From Bhargavaea beijingensis (GTDB taxonomy: Bacteria > Bacillota > Bacilli > Bacillales_A > Planococcaceae), in assembly GCF_900101985.1 (NCBI RefSeq), contig NZ_FNAR01000002.1, positions 1-64,000 of the forward strand: DNA of 64,000 bases. Reading direction: 5' to 3'. The notes under the pieces are model-generated. The model was not told the origin of the DNA. It did no database searches and saw only the letters and a program-made list of their open reading frames with translations. The position numbers were made by a program, and so were the translations under genes. Shown here one piece after another: positions 34,860 through 42,888 of the stretch. Within the stretch, counting starts at the first letter, position 1; each line of letters opens with the position of its first letter.

Positions 34860-35252
34860 TCATTCAAAATACAAATGGCGGTGAACCTTGCAGCCCGGGT
34901 TGAAAGGGGCCCTGCAGGAAGGGCATGCCGGAGCACCGTCCAGATATTCGGAGACGGCCAGTTCTTGGCCGCAGGCGCCGCAGAGGACGGCCTTCTCGGA
35001 GAACCGTTCTGCCGGCCAGACCGCATGCCTGCCGCAGCCGGACTCCGCGTGGCAGGCGTGACAGGGGAACCATTTGCCGCAGCAGAAAAACTTGATTGCA
35101 ATCCGGTCGGCCTCGCCGTGGTAATGGCGGCATCGGGTCTCCCCGTCGATGACCGCTCCGTATATTTCATGCCCATGAATAGTGATCGTTAACTCCTCCT
35201 CCGATTCGGGTTGACTGATGGTCTTTTCATTATATATGATAAGTTCAGTCAA
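34860..35252 (-). CDS. CHY-type zinc-finger protein
   Basis: Up to 130 residues. Zinc ligands in CHY order: TRCRHYHG, CCGKWFPCHACH, CGRH, then CGACG and CPSCR, and CKVHRHLYF, related to yeast Hot13. Probably binds several zinc ions in the cytoplasm; function in bacteria unknown. The start is unclear: the only TTG (35252) has no ribosome site, while a perfect GGAGGAGG lies eight bases before an ATC codon at 35186. The shorter form (about 108 residues) starts where the conserved domain starts. Confidence 0.78.
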   Translation of the reverse strand: MTELIIYNEKTISQPESEEELTITIHGHEIYGAVIDGETRCRHYHGEADRIAIKFFCCGKWFPCHACHAESGCGRHAVWPAERFSEKAVLCGACGQELAVSEYLDGAPACPSCRAPFNPGCKVHRHLYFE

Positions 35253-35293
35253 CTTAAGGGGAAAGCAAGTTTACCAAATTGGAGGAGAAACAG

Positions 35294-35845
35294 ATGGGAA
35301 ATGAGCGATTGAAAATGATGATTATGGCCGCCCTTTTCGCGGCAATCATGGGAATCGGGGCACAAATCATCATTCCGATTCCGCCGGTGCCATTTACGGC
35401 ACAGACGTTGGCACTTGCGCTTGCCGCGACGATACTCGGCAAACGCTATGGGACGCTCGCTGCTGCATTGTATGTCCTGATCGGTGCAATCGGCGTCCCG
35501 GTGTTTGCCGGGATGAAATCCGGTCTTGGCATCTTGCTCGGGCCGACGGGCGGCTACATCCTGAGTTATATACCGGTGGCATTTATGATCGGATGGATTT
35601 CGGAAAAAGGGGGATTCCGTGCACCGGCGGTAGTTACGGCGAATATCATCGGGGCACTGATGATTCTCGTAATCGGCACCCTATGGCTAAAGTTCATGGG
35701 CAACCTGTCCTGGACAGGCGCTTTTGCAGGAGGCATGCTGCCGTTCATCCTTACAGACTGCATCAAAGCAGTGGCCGCGGCAGTTCTTGGCGTCATGGTC
35801 CGGAACCGGCTTGCATCCGCACATCTGCTGCCGGTGGCCCATTAA
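35294..35845 (+). CDS. bioY: Biotin ECF transporter S component BioY
   Basis: 183 residues, ATG behind GGAGGAG. Six hydrophobic helices with BioY signatures (IPIPPVPFTAQTLALALAAT, GPTGGYILSYIPVAFMIGW, and a conserved Asp/Lys pair in LTDCIKAVAAAVLG). Captures biotin and works with shared EcfAA'T energising subunits encoded elsewhere. Single gene with terminator. I saw no clear BirA operator. Confidence 0.94.
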   Translation: MGNERLKMMIMAALFAAIMGIGAQIIIPIPPVPFTAQTLALALAATILGKRYGTLAAALYVLIGAIGVPVFAGMKSGLGILLGPTGGYILSYIPVAFMIGWISEKGGFRAPAVVTANIIGALMILVIGTLWLKFMGNLSWTGAFAGGMLPFILTDCIKAVAAAVLGVMVRNRLASAHLLPVAH

Positions 35846-35856
35846 AGCGTATAGCG

Positions 35857-35886
35857 GATCCCTGCAGAGCTCTGCAGGGATCTTTT
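35857..35886 (+). terminator. Rho-independent terminator after bioY
   Basis: GATCCCTGCAGA/TCTGCAGGGATC with a two-base loop, then TTTT. Confidence 0.88.
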
Positions 35887-35942
35887 GGTGCATGCACTTT
35901 ATGATAGAGTAATCATGATAGAAACAGCCTAGGGGGCACAAC

Positions 35943-36587
35943 ATGAGAAAATGGTTTTTGATGCTGGTTCTGCTGCTTGCGGGTTGCAGTGCGGAACAAC
36001 CGGAAAACGAGAAGGCGGAGGGCGGGAATAACGAGAAGCCCGCCGCTGAAGAAACGGCTTCGGATAAGGATGGAGCAGTAGTCGTGGACAAAGGCCTGGT
36101 GAACGTGGAAGTCACCATCCCCGCTGCATTTTTTGAGGGGGAAGACATGGACCAAGTCATCAAGCAGGCAAAAGAAGAGGGGATAGGAGAGGCTGTCCTC
36201 AACAGGGACGGATCGGTCACCTATAAGATGTCCAAAGCAAAACACAAAGAAATGATGAAAGAACTCTCCAAAGCACTTGAGCAATCGATCGCGGATTTTG
36301 AAGGTGGAGAGGATTTTCCATCGATCCGGGAGATCTCCCACGATCAGAAATTTGAAACGTTCACCGTGACGGTGGATCGGGAGCAGTTCGAGAACTCATT
36401 GGACGGCTTTTCCCTGTTTGGCCTTGGGCTTGCCGGGTCGTATTATCAGCTTTTCAACGGGGAGGATCCCGAGAACTATCGCGTGATCATTGAATTAAAC
36501 GATGCGGCAACCGGAGAATCGTTTGACGAGGTTGTATTCCCGGACGCACTTGAGGAGATGGAGCAAAACCTGGAGGAAGGCCAATAA
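35943..36587 (+). CDS. Hypothetical lipoprotein
   Basis: 214 residues, ATG in a GGGGGCACAAC context. Lipobox LLLAGC (Cys16), an acidic disordered linker to about residue 50, then a helical/beta domain ending in an acidic tail (EEMEQNLEEGQ). No family recognised. Anchored on the outer membrane face. Own terminator downstream. Confidence 0.65.
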   Translation: MRKWFLMLVLLLAGCSAEQPENEKAEGGNNEKPAAEETASDKDGAVVVDKGLVNVEVTIPAAFFEGEDMDQVIKQAKEEGIGEAVLNRDGSVTYKMSKAKHKEMMKELSKALEQSIADFEGGEDFPSIREISHDQKFETFTVTVDREQFENSLDGFSLFGLGLAGSYYQLFNGEDPENYRVIIELNDAATGESFDEVVFPDALEEMEQNLEEGQ

Positions 36588-36630
36588 CCCGCCGACGGGT
36601 CCGAATCAACTTAAGTTGCCTGGCCACTGT

Positions 36631-36667
36631 AGCGCCGGTAACTCCTTCGGGAGTGCCGGCGCTTTTG
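36631..36667 (+). terminator. Rho-independent terminator
   Basis: AGCGCCGGTAACTCC/GGAGTGCCGGCGCT around a TTC loop, then TTTTG. Confidence 0.88.
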
Positions 36668-36744
36668 TTGTCCCCTTCAGATGAATGCGACGGATCGGCC
36701 TTGAGCATAATGACAAGGAATCCATAAAGGAGGAGATTCTTGCC

Positions 36745-37020
36745 GTGACGGAGTTTCCGGAAATCACCACGAACATCTGGGATATCTTTCTTGCCGTTCC
36801 GTTGGTGCTGATCGCTACACAACTGCTCAAAAATATCTTTCCGATTCCGCCGGCGTTCGTGCCGACAGTCGCTACCTTCATCGGCCTGATCCTATCCGTG
36901 TTCATCAGCCACAGGGGTGACCTGCCCGCAGGAATCTTCATGGGTATCCTTTACGGAGCGGCGGCGATATCGTTTTACGTCTCCATCAAGTTATCCGTCC
37001 GTGCCTACCGCTCCCGATAG
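36745..37020 (+). CDS. Small membrane protein
   Basis: 91 residues from the GTG about nine bases after AAAGGAGGAG. Three hydrophobic helices (IFLAVPLVLIATQLL, FVPTVATFIGLILSVFI, IFMGILYGAAAISFYVSI) with a short basic end (RAYRSR). Size and layout resemble phage-holin-like membrane proteins, but no lysis genes are nearby. Function unknown. Confidence 0.6.
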   Translation: MTEFPEITTNIWDIFLAVPLVLIATQLLKNIFPIPPAFVPTVATFIGLILSVFISHRGDLPAGIFMGILYGAAAISFYVSIKLSVRAYRSR

Positions 37021-37078
37021 ATTAATCCGCCCCATAACGGGAATGAATAAGGTGATTTCATCACAGGAGGGATCACCG

Positions 37079-37933
37079 ATGGATATGGAAAGAAGTTCGT
37101 CAACCGAGCGGTTTCAGCCGATCACATCAGTGAACAGCGGAGATGGCATCCCGGTCGGGGAAGATCTGTACAGCTATACCAATCAGATTGTAAATGTCAT
37201 TTTCTACGGAAAGCCGGGCGCCGGGAAGGAGTGGGTACTGATTGATGCGGGCATGCCGAAATCCGGCGGCAAGGTCATGGAGGCTGCAGCTGCCCGTTTT
37301 GGCGACAGCAATCCGCCGAAGGCGATCATCCTGACGCATGCCCATTTTGATCATATCGGCGGCCTGATCGATCTTCTCGAAAAGTGGGACGTGCCGGTCT
37401 ATGCCCATCCGCTCGAGCTCCCGTATATCACGGGAAAAAAGGATTATCCCGACCCGGATATGACCGTGGAAGGCGGCATGGTGGCGAAAATGTCCAGCAT
37501 GTTCCCGCACGAGGCGATCGATATTGGTTCGAGGGCGCATGAACTGCCTTCTGACGGTACGGTGCCGCATATGGACGGATGGCGCTGGATCCACACGCCG
37601 GGACACACCGAGGGACATGTGTCACTTTTCCGCGAATCTGATGGTTCGCTGATTGCCGGCGATGCATTCGTCACCGTAAAGCAGGATTCATTGTACAAAG
37701 TGATGACCCAAGAACTTGAGGTCAGCGGTCCGCCGGTTTATCTGACTCCCGATTGGCAATCTGCCGAGCAGTCGGTAAAGGCACTTGCCCAGCTGCAGCC
37801 GCAGGCAGCGCTCGCCGGACACGGTGTTCCGGTCACGGGAGAGTACTTGCAGAATGAACTGGCCAACCTTGCGGAGCACTTTAAAGAAAAAGCGGTCCCG
37901 GACCACGGAAAATTCGTGGATGGTGAGAAATGA
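37079..37933 (+). CDS. Metallo-beta-lactamase-fold hydrolase
   Basis: 284 residues, ATG at 37079 behind AGGAGGG. Zinc motif THAHFDHIGG, then HTPGHTEGHVSLF, Asp in AGDAFV and His in LAGHGVPV give the usual two-metal site. No signal peptide. Related to glyoxalase II/quinone-type hydrolases; the C-terminal 60 residues have no further domain. Precedes the persulfide operon but is separated from it by that operon's promoter and operators. Confidence 0.85.
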   Translation: MDMERSSSTERFQPITSVNSGDGIPVGEDLYSYTNQIVNVIFYGKPGAGKEWVLIDAGMPKSGGKVMEAAAARFGDSNPPKAIILTHAHFDHIGGLIDLLEKWDVPVYAHPLELPYITGKKDYPDPDMTVEGGMVAKMSSMFPHEAIDIGSRAHELPSDGTVPHMDGWRWIHTPGHTEGHVSLFRESDGSLIAGDAFVTVKQDSLYKVMTQELEVSGPPVYLTPDWQSAEQSVKALAQLQPQAALAGHGVPVTGEYLQNELANLAEHFKEKAVPDHGKFVDGEK

Positions 37934-38043
37934 CGAGCAATGTGCCCCCGGTAATTCCCATGGGGGCCTGTTGCTTTTTGTCCGAACGGGTATGGAAAAC
38001 AAAGTGGGAAATAAGACCGGGTGATATACGGCAAACATTCCTA

Positions 38044-38093
38044 TTGACGGATCAATACCCCCAGTGGTATATTCTAAATACCCGATGGGGTAT
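38044..38093 (+). promoter_or_regulatory. Promoter with two CstR-type operators
   Basis: TTGACG (38044-38049), 18-base spacer, TATATT (38068-38073). Operator 1 ATACCCCCAGTGGTAT (38055-38070) sits between the boxes; operator 2 ATACCCGATGGGGTAT (38078-38093) covers the start point. Both follow ATACC-N6-GGTAT, typical of CsoR/CstR repressors, and are 23 bases apart. Confidence 0.8.
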
Positions 38094-38118
38094 AAAAACG
38101 AGAGGGATGAAGCTGAAT

Positions 38119-39522
38119 ATGTTTTTCCAATCATTTTTTGATGAACGTCTTGCTCAATACGCCTATCTTGTAGGCTGCCAGCGCACGGGGGAAGCCATCG
38201 TCATCGATCCGCCCCGTCACTCAGAGGCAATTATCGCGCGCGCCAAAAAAGAAGGCCTGAACATTACGGCTGCCGCAGAAACACATATCCATGCCGACTT
38301 CACGTCCGGCGCCCGCCAACTGGCCGAAGACCTCGGCGCCAAGCTATACCTGCCTGGTGAGGGCGGAGAAGACTGGAGCTACCAATATACGGACGGGCTC
38401 GATGCGGTTCTTCTGAAGGACGGAGATAAGTTCTCGATCGGGAACATCGACTTTAAAGTCATGCACACACCGGGCCACACGCCGGAAAGTGTCTCGTACC
38501 TCCTGACGGACCGCGGAAGCGGCGCATCGGAACCGATGGGCATCTTCACGGGTGACTTTGTCTTTGTCGGCGATATCGGACGTCCCGACCTGCTTGAAAA
38601 AGCGGCAGGCATCGCCGACACCGCGGAAAAAGGTGCCGTCCAGATGTTTGATTCGGTCCAGAAGTTCAAAGAGCTCCCTGACCATATGATCGTCTGGCCG
38701 GGCCACGGCGCGGGTTCCGCATGCGGCAAGTCGCTCGGCGCCGTTCCCCTCACGACTGTCGGCTATGAAAAACAGTTTAACTGGGCGATGAAGGAAAATG
38801 ACCGTGAGGAGTTTGTAAAGCAGCTGCTGGACGGCCAGCCGGAAGCACCGAAATACTTCGCCATGATGAAGAAAGTGAACAAGGAAGGGCCTGAGCTCCT
38901 GAACGGGGAAGATATCCGGATCCTTGAAGACGCACAGGAATTCAACCGCCTCCGCGGGCAGGAAGGCACACTCGTGTTGGATACACGCCCTGCAAAAGAT
39001 GCCGGACAATCGCTCGTCAAAGGCTCCATCAATATTCCGTTCAACAAATCCTTCACCAACTGGGCGGGCTGGCTGATCGGTTACGATCAGGAGCTTCTCA
39101 TCATCGCCGAAGAGGGCAAGGAAGAGGAAATCCGGGAAGCGCTCGAGTCGATCCACCTGGACCGGATCACAGCATTTGTCCGTCCGGAAACCGCGATTTC
39201 CGCATCCGGTACAGATTCGTACGACACACTGACCGTCGAAGAGTTCGTGGAAGCGAAAAAAGACGACAACACTTATGTCCTCGATGTCCGGAACGATTCC
39301 GAATGGGAAGGCGGGCATATGTCCGACGCAACCCATCACTTCCTCGGCCATCTCTGGGATGAAGAGCTGCCGCGTGACAAGGAACTGCTTGTACACTGCC
39401 AGAGCGGCGCGCGATCTGCGATTGCTTCCAGCATCCTGAAAGCACGCGGTTTTGATAAAGTCTCCCACATGGCAGGAGGATTCGGCGCGTATGAACGAAA
39501 AGGTTATGATACAGTGAAGTAA
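38119..39522 (+). CDS. cstB: Persulfide dioxygenase-sulfurtransferase fusion, CstB-like
   Basis: 467 residues from the ATG at 38119 (the ATG at 38107 abuts the ribosome site; families start MFF). Residues 1-250 are a metallo-beta-lactamase persulfide dioxygenase with THIHADFTSGA, HTPGHTPESVSY, TGDFVFVGDIGRPD. Next comes a rhodanese-like domain lacking the catalytic Cys (about 265-350), then a full rhodanese with active loop HCQSGARS. This matches S. aureus CstB and B. subtilis YrkH. It oxidises persulfides to thiosulfate or sulfite in the cytoplasm. First gene of the sulfur operon. Confidence 0.93.
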   Translation: MFFQSFFDERLAQYAYLVGCQRTGEAIVIDPPRHSEAIIARAKKEGLNITAAAETHIHADFTSGARQLAEDLGAKLYLPGEGGEDWSYQYTDGLDAVLLKDGDKFSIGNIDFKVMHTPGHTPESVSYLLTDRGSGASEPMGIFTGDFVFVGDIGRPDLLEKAAGIADTAEKGAVQMFDSVQKFKELPDHMIVWPGHGAGSACGKSLGAVPLTTVGYEKQFNWAMKENDREEFVKQLLDGQPEAPKYFAMMKKVNKEGPELLNGEDIRILEDAQEFNRLRGQEGTLVLDTRPAKDAGQSLVKGSINIPFNKSFTNWAGWLIGYDQELLIIAEEGKEEEIREALESIHLDRITAFVRPETAISASGTDSYDTLTVEEFVEAKKDDNTYVLDVRNDSEWEGGHMSDATHHFLGHLWDEELPRDKELLVHCQSGARSAIASSILKARGFDKVSHMAGGFGAYERKGYDTVK

Positions 39523-39566
39523 AACCCCGACCGCCCGGGCTGGACGGTCCGGAAAGGAGAAAAAAG

Positions 39567-39827
39567 ATGGAATACGATCAGAAAGTCAAAAACCGGATGC
39601 GGCGAGTGGAAGGTCAAGTGAAAGGTATCCTTCAAATGATGGAGGAAGGCCGGGACTGCCGGGATGTCGTCATGCAGCTCCGGGCGATCAAGAGTGCCAT
39701 CGACCGGACCGTCGGCGTGGTCGTGAGCACCAATCTCGAGGCTTGCGTGCGTGAAAGCATCGAGTCGGGGGAAGATACCAGTGACAAAGTCCAGGAAGCG
39801 ATCGACCTGCTCGTCAAGTCGAGCTGA
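39567..39827 (+). CDS. cstR: Persulfide-sensing repressor, CstR type (CsoR/DUF156)
   Basis: 86 residues, ATG behind GGAAAGGAG. Four-helix DUF156 repressor (RMRRVEGQVKGILQMMEEGR). Cys31 and Cys60 are at the CstR positions, while the His that CsoR uses for copper (four residues before the second Cys) is Asn56 here. That favours persulfide sensing through a Cys31-Cys60' link over copper. It should bind the ATACC-N6-GGTAT operators of this operon and be released by reactive sulfur. Confidence 0.9.
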   Translation: MEYDQKVKNRMRRVEGQVKGILQMMEEGRDCRDVVMQLRAIKSAIDRTVGVVVSTNLEACVRESIESGEDTSDKVQEAIDLLVKSS

Positions 39828-39861
39828 GCCGGCGTAGAGTATAGAAAGGAAGCGAATCACC

Positions 39862-40215
39862 ATGGAATGGCTGATCATTTTGATCATCGTCGCCTTTTTC
39901 GCATGGCGGATGATGCCGGCGAAGGGCGTGAGGACCATTGATGCGGCGGGGCTGAAAAACAAGCTCGGCGACAAGTCGGTGCAGTTTGTCGATGTCCGTA
40001 CCCCTGCGGAATACAAGGCCCGCAACATCAAAGAATTCAAAAACATCCCGCTGAACACATTGCCGTCAAAGACAGGTACTTTGGATAAGTCCAAAGAGAC
40101 CGTTGTGATTTGCCAGAGCGGCATGAGAAGTGCGCAGGCAGCGCGGATTCTCAAGAAAGACGGCTTTGAGAACGTCGTGAACGTCCGCGGTGGCATGGGA
40201 GCCTACAACGGGTGA
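39862..40215 (+). CDS. Membrane-anchored rhodanese
   Basis: 117 residues, ATG behind GAAAGGAAG. N-terminal helix (LIILIIVAFFAWRMM) then one rhodanese domain (VQFVDVRTPAEYKARNIKEF) with active loop CQSGMRS. Probably moves sulfane sulfur at the inner membrane face. Overlaps the TauE gene start, so sulfur transfer and export are coupled in expression. Confidence 0.9.
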   Translation: MEWLIILIIVAFFAWRMMPAKGVRTIDAAGLKNKLGDKSVQFVDVRTPAEYKARNIKEFKNIPLNTLPSKTGTLDKSKETVVICQSGMRSAQAARILKKDGFENVVNVRGGMGAYNG

Positions 40216-41015
40216 GCGGCGCAGAACTGACACTGCCGCTGATCCTGACTCTGTTCGCGATCGGGTTTGCCGGCTCGTTCATCTCCGGCATGGTCGGAAT
40301 CGGCGGGTCGATCATCAAATACCCGATGCTTCTCTATATCCCGCCAATGCTCGGTTTTGCGGCCTTCACGGCCCATGAAGTCGCCGGTATCAGCGCAGTA
40401 CAGGTGATCTTCGCGACAATCGGCGGGGTCTGGGCTTACCGCGGCAGCGGCTATCTGAATAAAAAACTGATCATTGTCATGGGCGCGGCCATTCTGGCCG
40501 GCAGTTTCATCGGAGGATTCGGATCCTCCGGCATGAGCGAACTCACAGTGAATGTCGTTTATGGCGTCCTTGCGGCGATTGCCGCAGTCATGATGTTCAT
40601 TCCGAAAAAGGAAGTTCCGGACATGCCGGCTGAAGACGTATCGTTTTCAGTGCCGCTGGCGGCAGTGCTCGCATTTATTGTGGGCATCGGAGCCGGCATC
40701 GTCGGCGCGGCCGGTTCCTTCCTGCTCGTGCCGATCATGCTGACGGTGCTGAACATCCCGACACGGATGACCATCGCGACATCGCTTGCGATCACATTCA
40801 TTTCATCGATCGGCTCCACTGCAGGCAAGGTGTTTACCGGTCAGGTCCTGCTTTGGCCGGCGGTTGTCATGATCGTGGCAAGCCTGATTGCCGCACCGCT
40901 CGGGGCAAAGGCCGGCCAGAAGATGAATACGAAGGTCCTTAAATGGATTCTCGCTATTCTCATTGCTGCGACAGCCGTCAATATTTGGCGCGACCTGTTC
41001 ATGCAAATGCTGTAA
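40212..41015 (+). CDS. TauE/SafE-family sulfite exporter-like permease
   Basis: 267 residues, GTG overlapping the previous stop. Eight membrane helices in two halves, each with the family pattern (GSFISGMVGIGGSIIKYPMLL and GAGIVGAAGSFLLVPIML). Likely exports sulfite or related anions made by CstB, as YrkJ/CstA-neighbour exporters are thought to do. No terminator follows directly, but a third operator does. Confidence 0.9.
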   Translation: MSGAELTLPLILTLFAIGFAGSFISGMVGIGGSIIKYPMLLYIPPMLGFAAFTAHEVAGISAVQVIFATIGGVWAYRGSGYLNKKLIIVMGAAILAGSFIGGFGSSGMSELTVNVVYGVLAAIAAVMMFIPKKEVPDMPAEDVSFSVPLAAVLAFIVGIGAGIVGAAGSFLLVPIMLTVLNIPTRMTIATSLAITFISSIGSTAGKVFTGQVLLWPAVVMIVASLIAAPLGAKAGQKMNTKVLKWILAILIAATAVNIWRDLFMQML

Positions 41016-41037
41016 CCGATGTTTTTTAAATGAAAAT

Positions 41038-41062
41038 ATACCCGTACAGGTAACCGTATACT
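41038..41062 (+). promoter_or_regulatory. Third CstR-like operator with internal promoter
   Basis: ATACCCGTACAGGTAA (41038-41053) matches the operators at 38055 and 38078 with a degenerate right end. TATACT (41057-41062) could be a -10; its -35 is weak. Suggests a second repressed promoter for the last two genes. Confidence 0.5.
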
Positions 41063-41077
41063 AGGAGGAATTCAATT

Positions 41078-41467
41078 ATGAAAGTAGCCATCATCGCATC
41101 GAACGGCGGTCTATTCGACGCTTACAAAGTATTCAATATCGCAACCGCGGCAGCGGCAACAGACGGGGAAGTCGAGATTTTCTTCACGTTCGAAGGCCTG
41201 AACCTGATTCATAAAGAAGGCCTGAAGCAGCTTCCTATGCCGGAAGGCAAGGAACATTTCGCGGAAGGATTCGCGAACGCGAATGTTCCGTCGATTGAAG
41301 AACTTGTCGGCATGTCGCAGGAAATGGGCGTCAAATTCATCGCTTGCCAGATGACGATGGACGTCATGGGACTTAAGAAAGAAGACTTCGCGGATGGCAC
41401 GGAAGTCGGCGGCGCGGTGACATTCCTCGGTTACGCAAAAGATGCCGATATCACATTGACGTTCTGA
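41078..41467 (+). CDS. DsrE/DsrF-like sulfur carrier protein
   Basis: 129 residues, ATG behind AGGAGG. DsrE/F/H-like fold (KVAIIASNGGLFDAYKVFNI) with conserved Cys in IACQMTMDVMG. Similar to YrkE of B. subtilis. Probably binds sulfane sulfur as a persulfide and passes it to TusA or rhodanese partners in this operon. Cytoplasmic, possibly membrane-associated. Confidence 0.9.
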   Translation: MKVAIIASNGGLFDAYKVFNIATAAAATDGEVEIFFTFEGLNLIHKEGLKQLPMPEGKEHFAEGFANANVPSIEELVGMSQEMGVKFIACQMTMDVMGLKKEDFADGTEVGGAVTFLGYAKDADITLTF

Positions 41468-41517
41468 TCAGGGATTACAGAAAAAGATTAATTGAAGCCT
41501 CAGGAGGGAATGTAGAA

Positions 41518-42072
41518 ATGGAAAACGTGACGAAGACATTGGACGCAAAAGGGCTTGGGTGCCCGATGCCGGTCGTCCGGACGAAAAAAGCGATTGAAGA
41601 GCTGTCGGCCGGAGAAATACTGGAAGTGGTGGTGACCGACCGCGGATCAATCGCGGACATTCCCATGTGGGCAAAAAATACGGGTCATGAATACCTGGAA
41701 CTCGTCGAAGAAGGCGACGTACTGAAGCATTACGTCCGCAAAGGCGGAAAAACAACTGACAAGGAGGAAACGCCGGTGAAGACCATTACGAACGAAGAAT
41801 ATCTGGAAATTGCAGATAAAGGCCCGGTCACGCTGATCGACGTCCGTGAGCCGGATGAGTTCGCGGCAGGCCACGCGCCGGGAGCCAAAAACATCCCGCT
41901 CGGCCAGATCGACAAGCGTATGGATGAAATCCCGGAAGAAGGCGATGTCTACATCATGTGCCGCTCCGGCGGCCGTGCAGGCATGGCATGCGACACGCTC
42001 GAAACATTCGGACGCAAGAACCTGATCCGTGTGGCACCGGGAATGGGCGACTGGAACGGCCCGATCGAATAA
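41518..42072 (+). CDS. TusA-rhodanese fusion protein, YrkF-like
   Basis: 184 residues, ATG behind CAGGAGGG. Residues 1-75 are a TusA domain with the carrier Cys in LGCPMPVVRTKKAI; residues 88-184 are a rhodanese with CRSGGRAGMA. Same length and order as B. subtilis YrkF. It joins sulfur carrier and sulfurtransferase in one chain. Last gene of the operon before a strong terminator. Confidence 0.93.
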   Translation: MENVTKTLDAKGLGCPMPVVRTKKAIEELSAGEILEVVVTDRGSIADIPMWAKNTGHEYLELVEEGDVLKHYVRKGGKTTDKEETPVKTITNEEYLEIADKGPVTLIDVREPDEFAAGHAPGAKNIPLGQIDKRMDEIPEEGDVYIMCRSGGRAGMACDTLETFGRKNLIRVAPGMGDWNGPIE

Positions 42073-42118
42073 GAACAGACCAGCCAGAACGGGACTCTCC
42101 AATAAGTCCCCAAAAATG

Positions 42119-42164
42119 AAGCAGGCGGAGGAAAAACAACTCGTTTTTTCTCCGCCTGCTTTTG
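42119..42164 (+). terminator. Rho-independent terminator of sulfur operon
   Basis: AGCAGGCGGAG/CTCCGCCTGCT with an A/T-rich inner part (GAAAAAC...GTTTTTTC also pairs), then TTTTGTTTTC. Confidence 0.92.
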
Positions 42165-42254
42165 TTTTCTGCAAGAATGACTTTGCTGACCGGCTCATTC
42201 TATTTGCGGTCGATCCCGTCCGTCAATAGAGTGAGATATACGAATCCAATTAAA

Positions 42255-42287
42255 CGATTATAGGTATAATGGTGTATATCATAATCG
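42255..42287 (+). promoter_or_regulatory. Dyad over -10 box before PspC gene
   Basis: CGATTAT (42255-42261) and ATAATCG (42281-42287) form the outer arms of a 33-base imperfect dyad that encloses a TATAAT (42264-42269). Likely an operator at the promoter of the PspC-domain gene. The rest of 42165-42382 holds no gene. Confidence 0.5.
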
Positions 42288-42382
42288 AGCCATCCAGGAA
42301 CAACCTAAGAACAACTTAGAAATGAAGGGGCTTATGCACAAAATGGCGTCGTCGGCATCTTAGTGTTAAAGGAGGATCCAAA

Positions 42383-42565
42383 ATGAAACGGGAGTTAATG
42401 AGAGCTAAGAGTGACAGGGTATTATTTGGTGTCTGTGGAGGCATCGGAGATCACTTAGGAATCCGGCCTATCATGATCAGATTATTATTCTTGTTCGTTC
42501 CTCTTTCGCCTTTGATCTATCTGGTTTTGGCTATCCTCCTGCAAGAGGATAACTCGCTTTACTGA
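42383..42565 (+). CDS. PspC-domain membrane protein
   Basis: 60 residues, ATG behind AAAGGAGG. Nearly all PspC domain: RAKSDRVLFGVCGGIGDHLG, then one membrane helix (LFLFVPLSPLIYLVLAILL). PspC proteins take part in envelope-stress responses. It stands alone, without PspA or LiaI genes nearby. Confidence 0.9.
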   Translation: MKRELMRAKSDRVLFGVCGGIGDHLGIRPIMIRLLFLFVPLSPLIYLVLAILLQEDNSLY

Positions 42566-42579
42566 ATCCTGACAAAAAG

Positions 42580-42603
42580 ACGCCCAAGAGGCGCCTTTTT
42601 TAT
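42580..42603 (+). terminator. Weak terminator after PspC gene
   Basis: Short CGCC/GGCG stem extended by a mismatch, then seven T residues. Confidence 0.55.
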
Positions 42604-42785
42604 TGTGCGCCCGGCATGTCAAGAATGGATGAAACCTGCACGGACGGTGTGTTTGCAAACCGGAACGGAAATGAGGACTTTGTCAACGGCACCTTTTGGT
42701 AAAGGGAAGGGATGCGGAGGCAATGGGCGAGGGTTCAAAGCACCAACCTCAAATTTGGACGCACTTGCCCGCCCGTCTTCATCAT
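42604..42785. other. Intergenic region, nothing recognised
   Basis: Part of a 320-base gap between the PspC and MerR-type genes. One short plus-strand frame lacks a ribosome site. Control elements lie only in its last hundred bases. Confidence 0.5.
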
Positions 42786-42863
42786 CCTAACATTAGAGTG
42801 ATTCATCCCTAACATTAACCGGGTTCCGTGCTACAATGGGAGATGGAGAATGCCTAACATAAG
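42786..42863 (+). promoter_or_regulatory. Promoter with three CCTAACATTA repeats
   Basis: CCTAACATTAG (42786), CCTAACATTAA (42808) and CCTAACATAAG (42853) are direct repeats; the first two are 22 bases apart, the third 45 further. A -10 TACAAT lies at 42832-42837 and the second repeat overlies the -35 position. Likely autoregulatory sites for the HTH protein encoded next. Confidence 0.55.
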
Positions 42864-42888
42864 CAATCAACCGGAAGGAGCAGGACCC

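Noticed and set aside
42605-42790. 61-codon frame after the PspC gene
   Set aside because: No ribosome site, starts in the terminator tail, and composition unlike the other genes.
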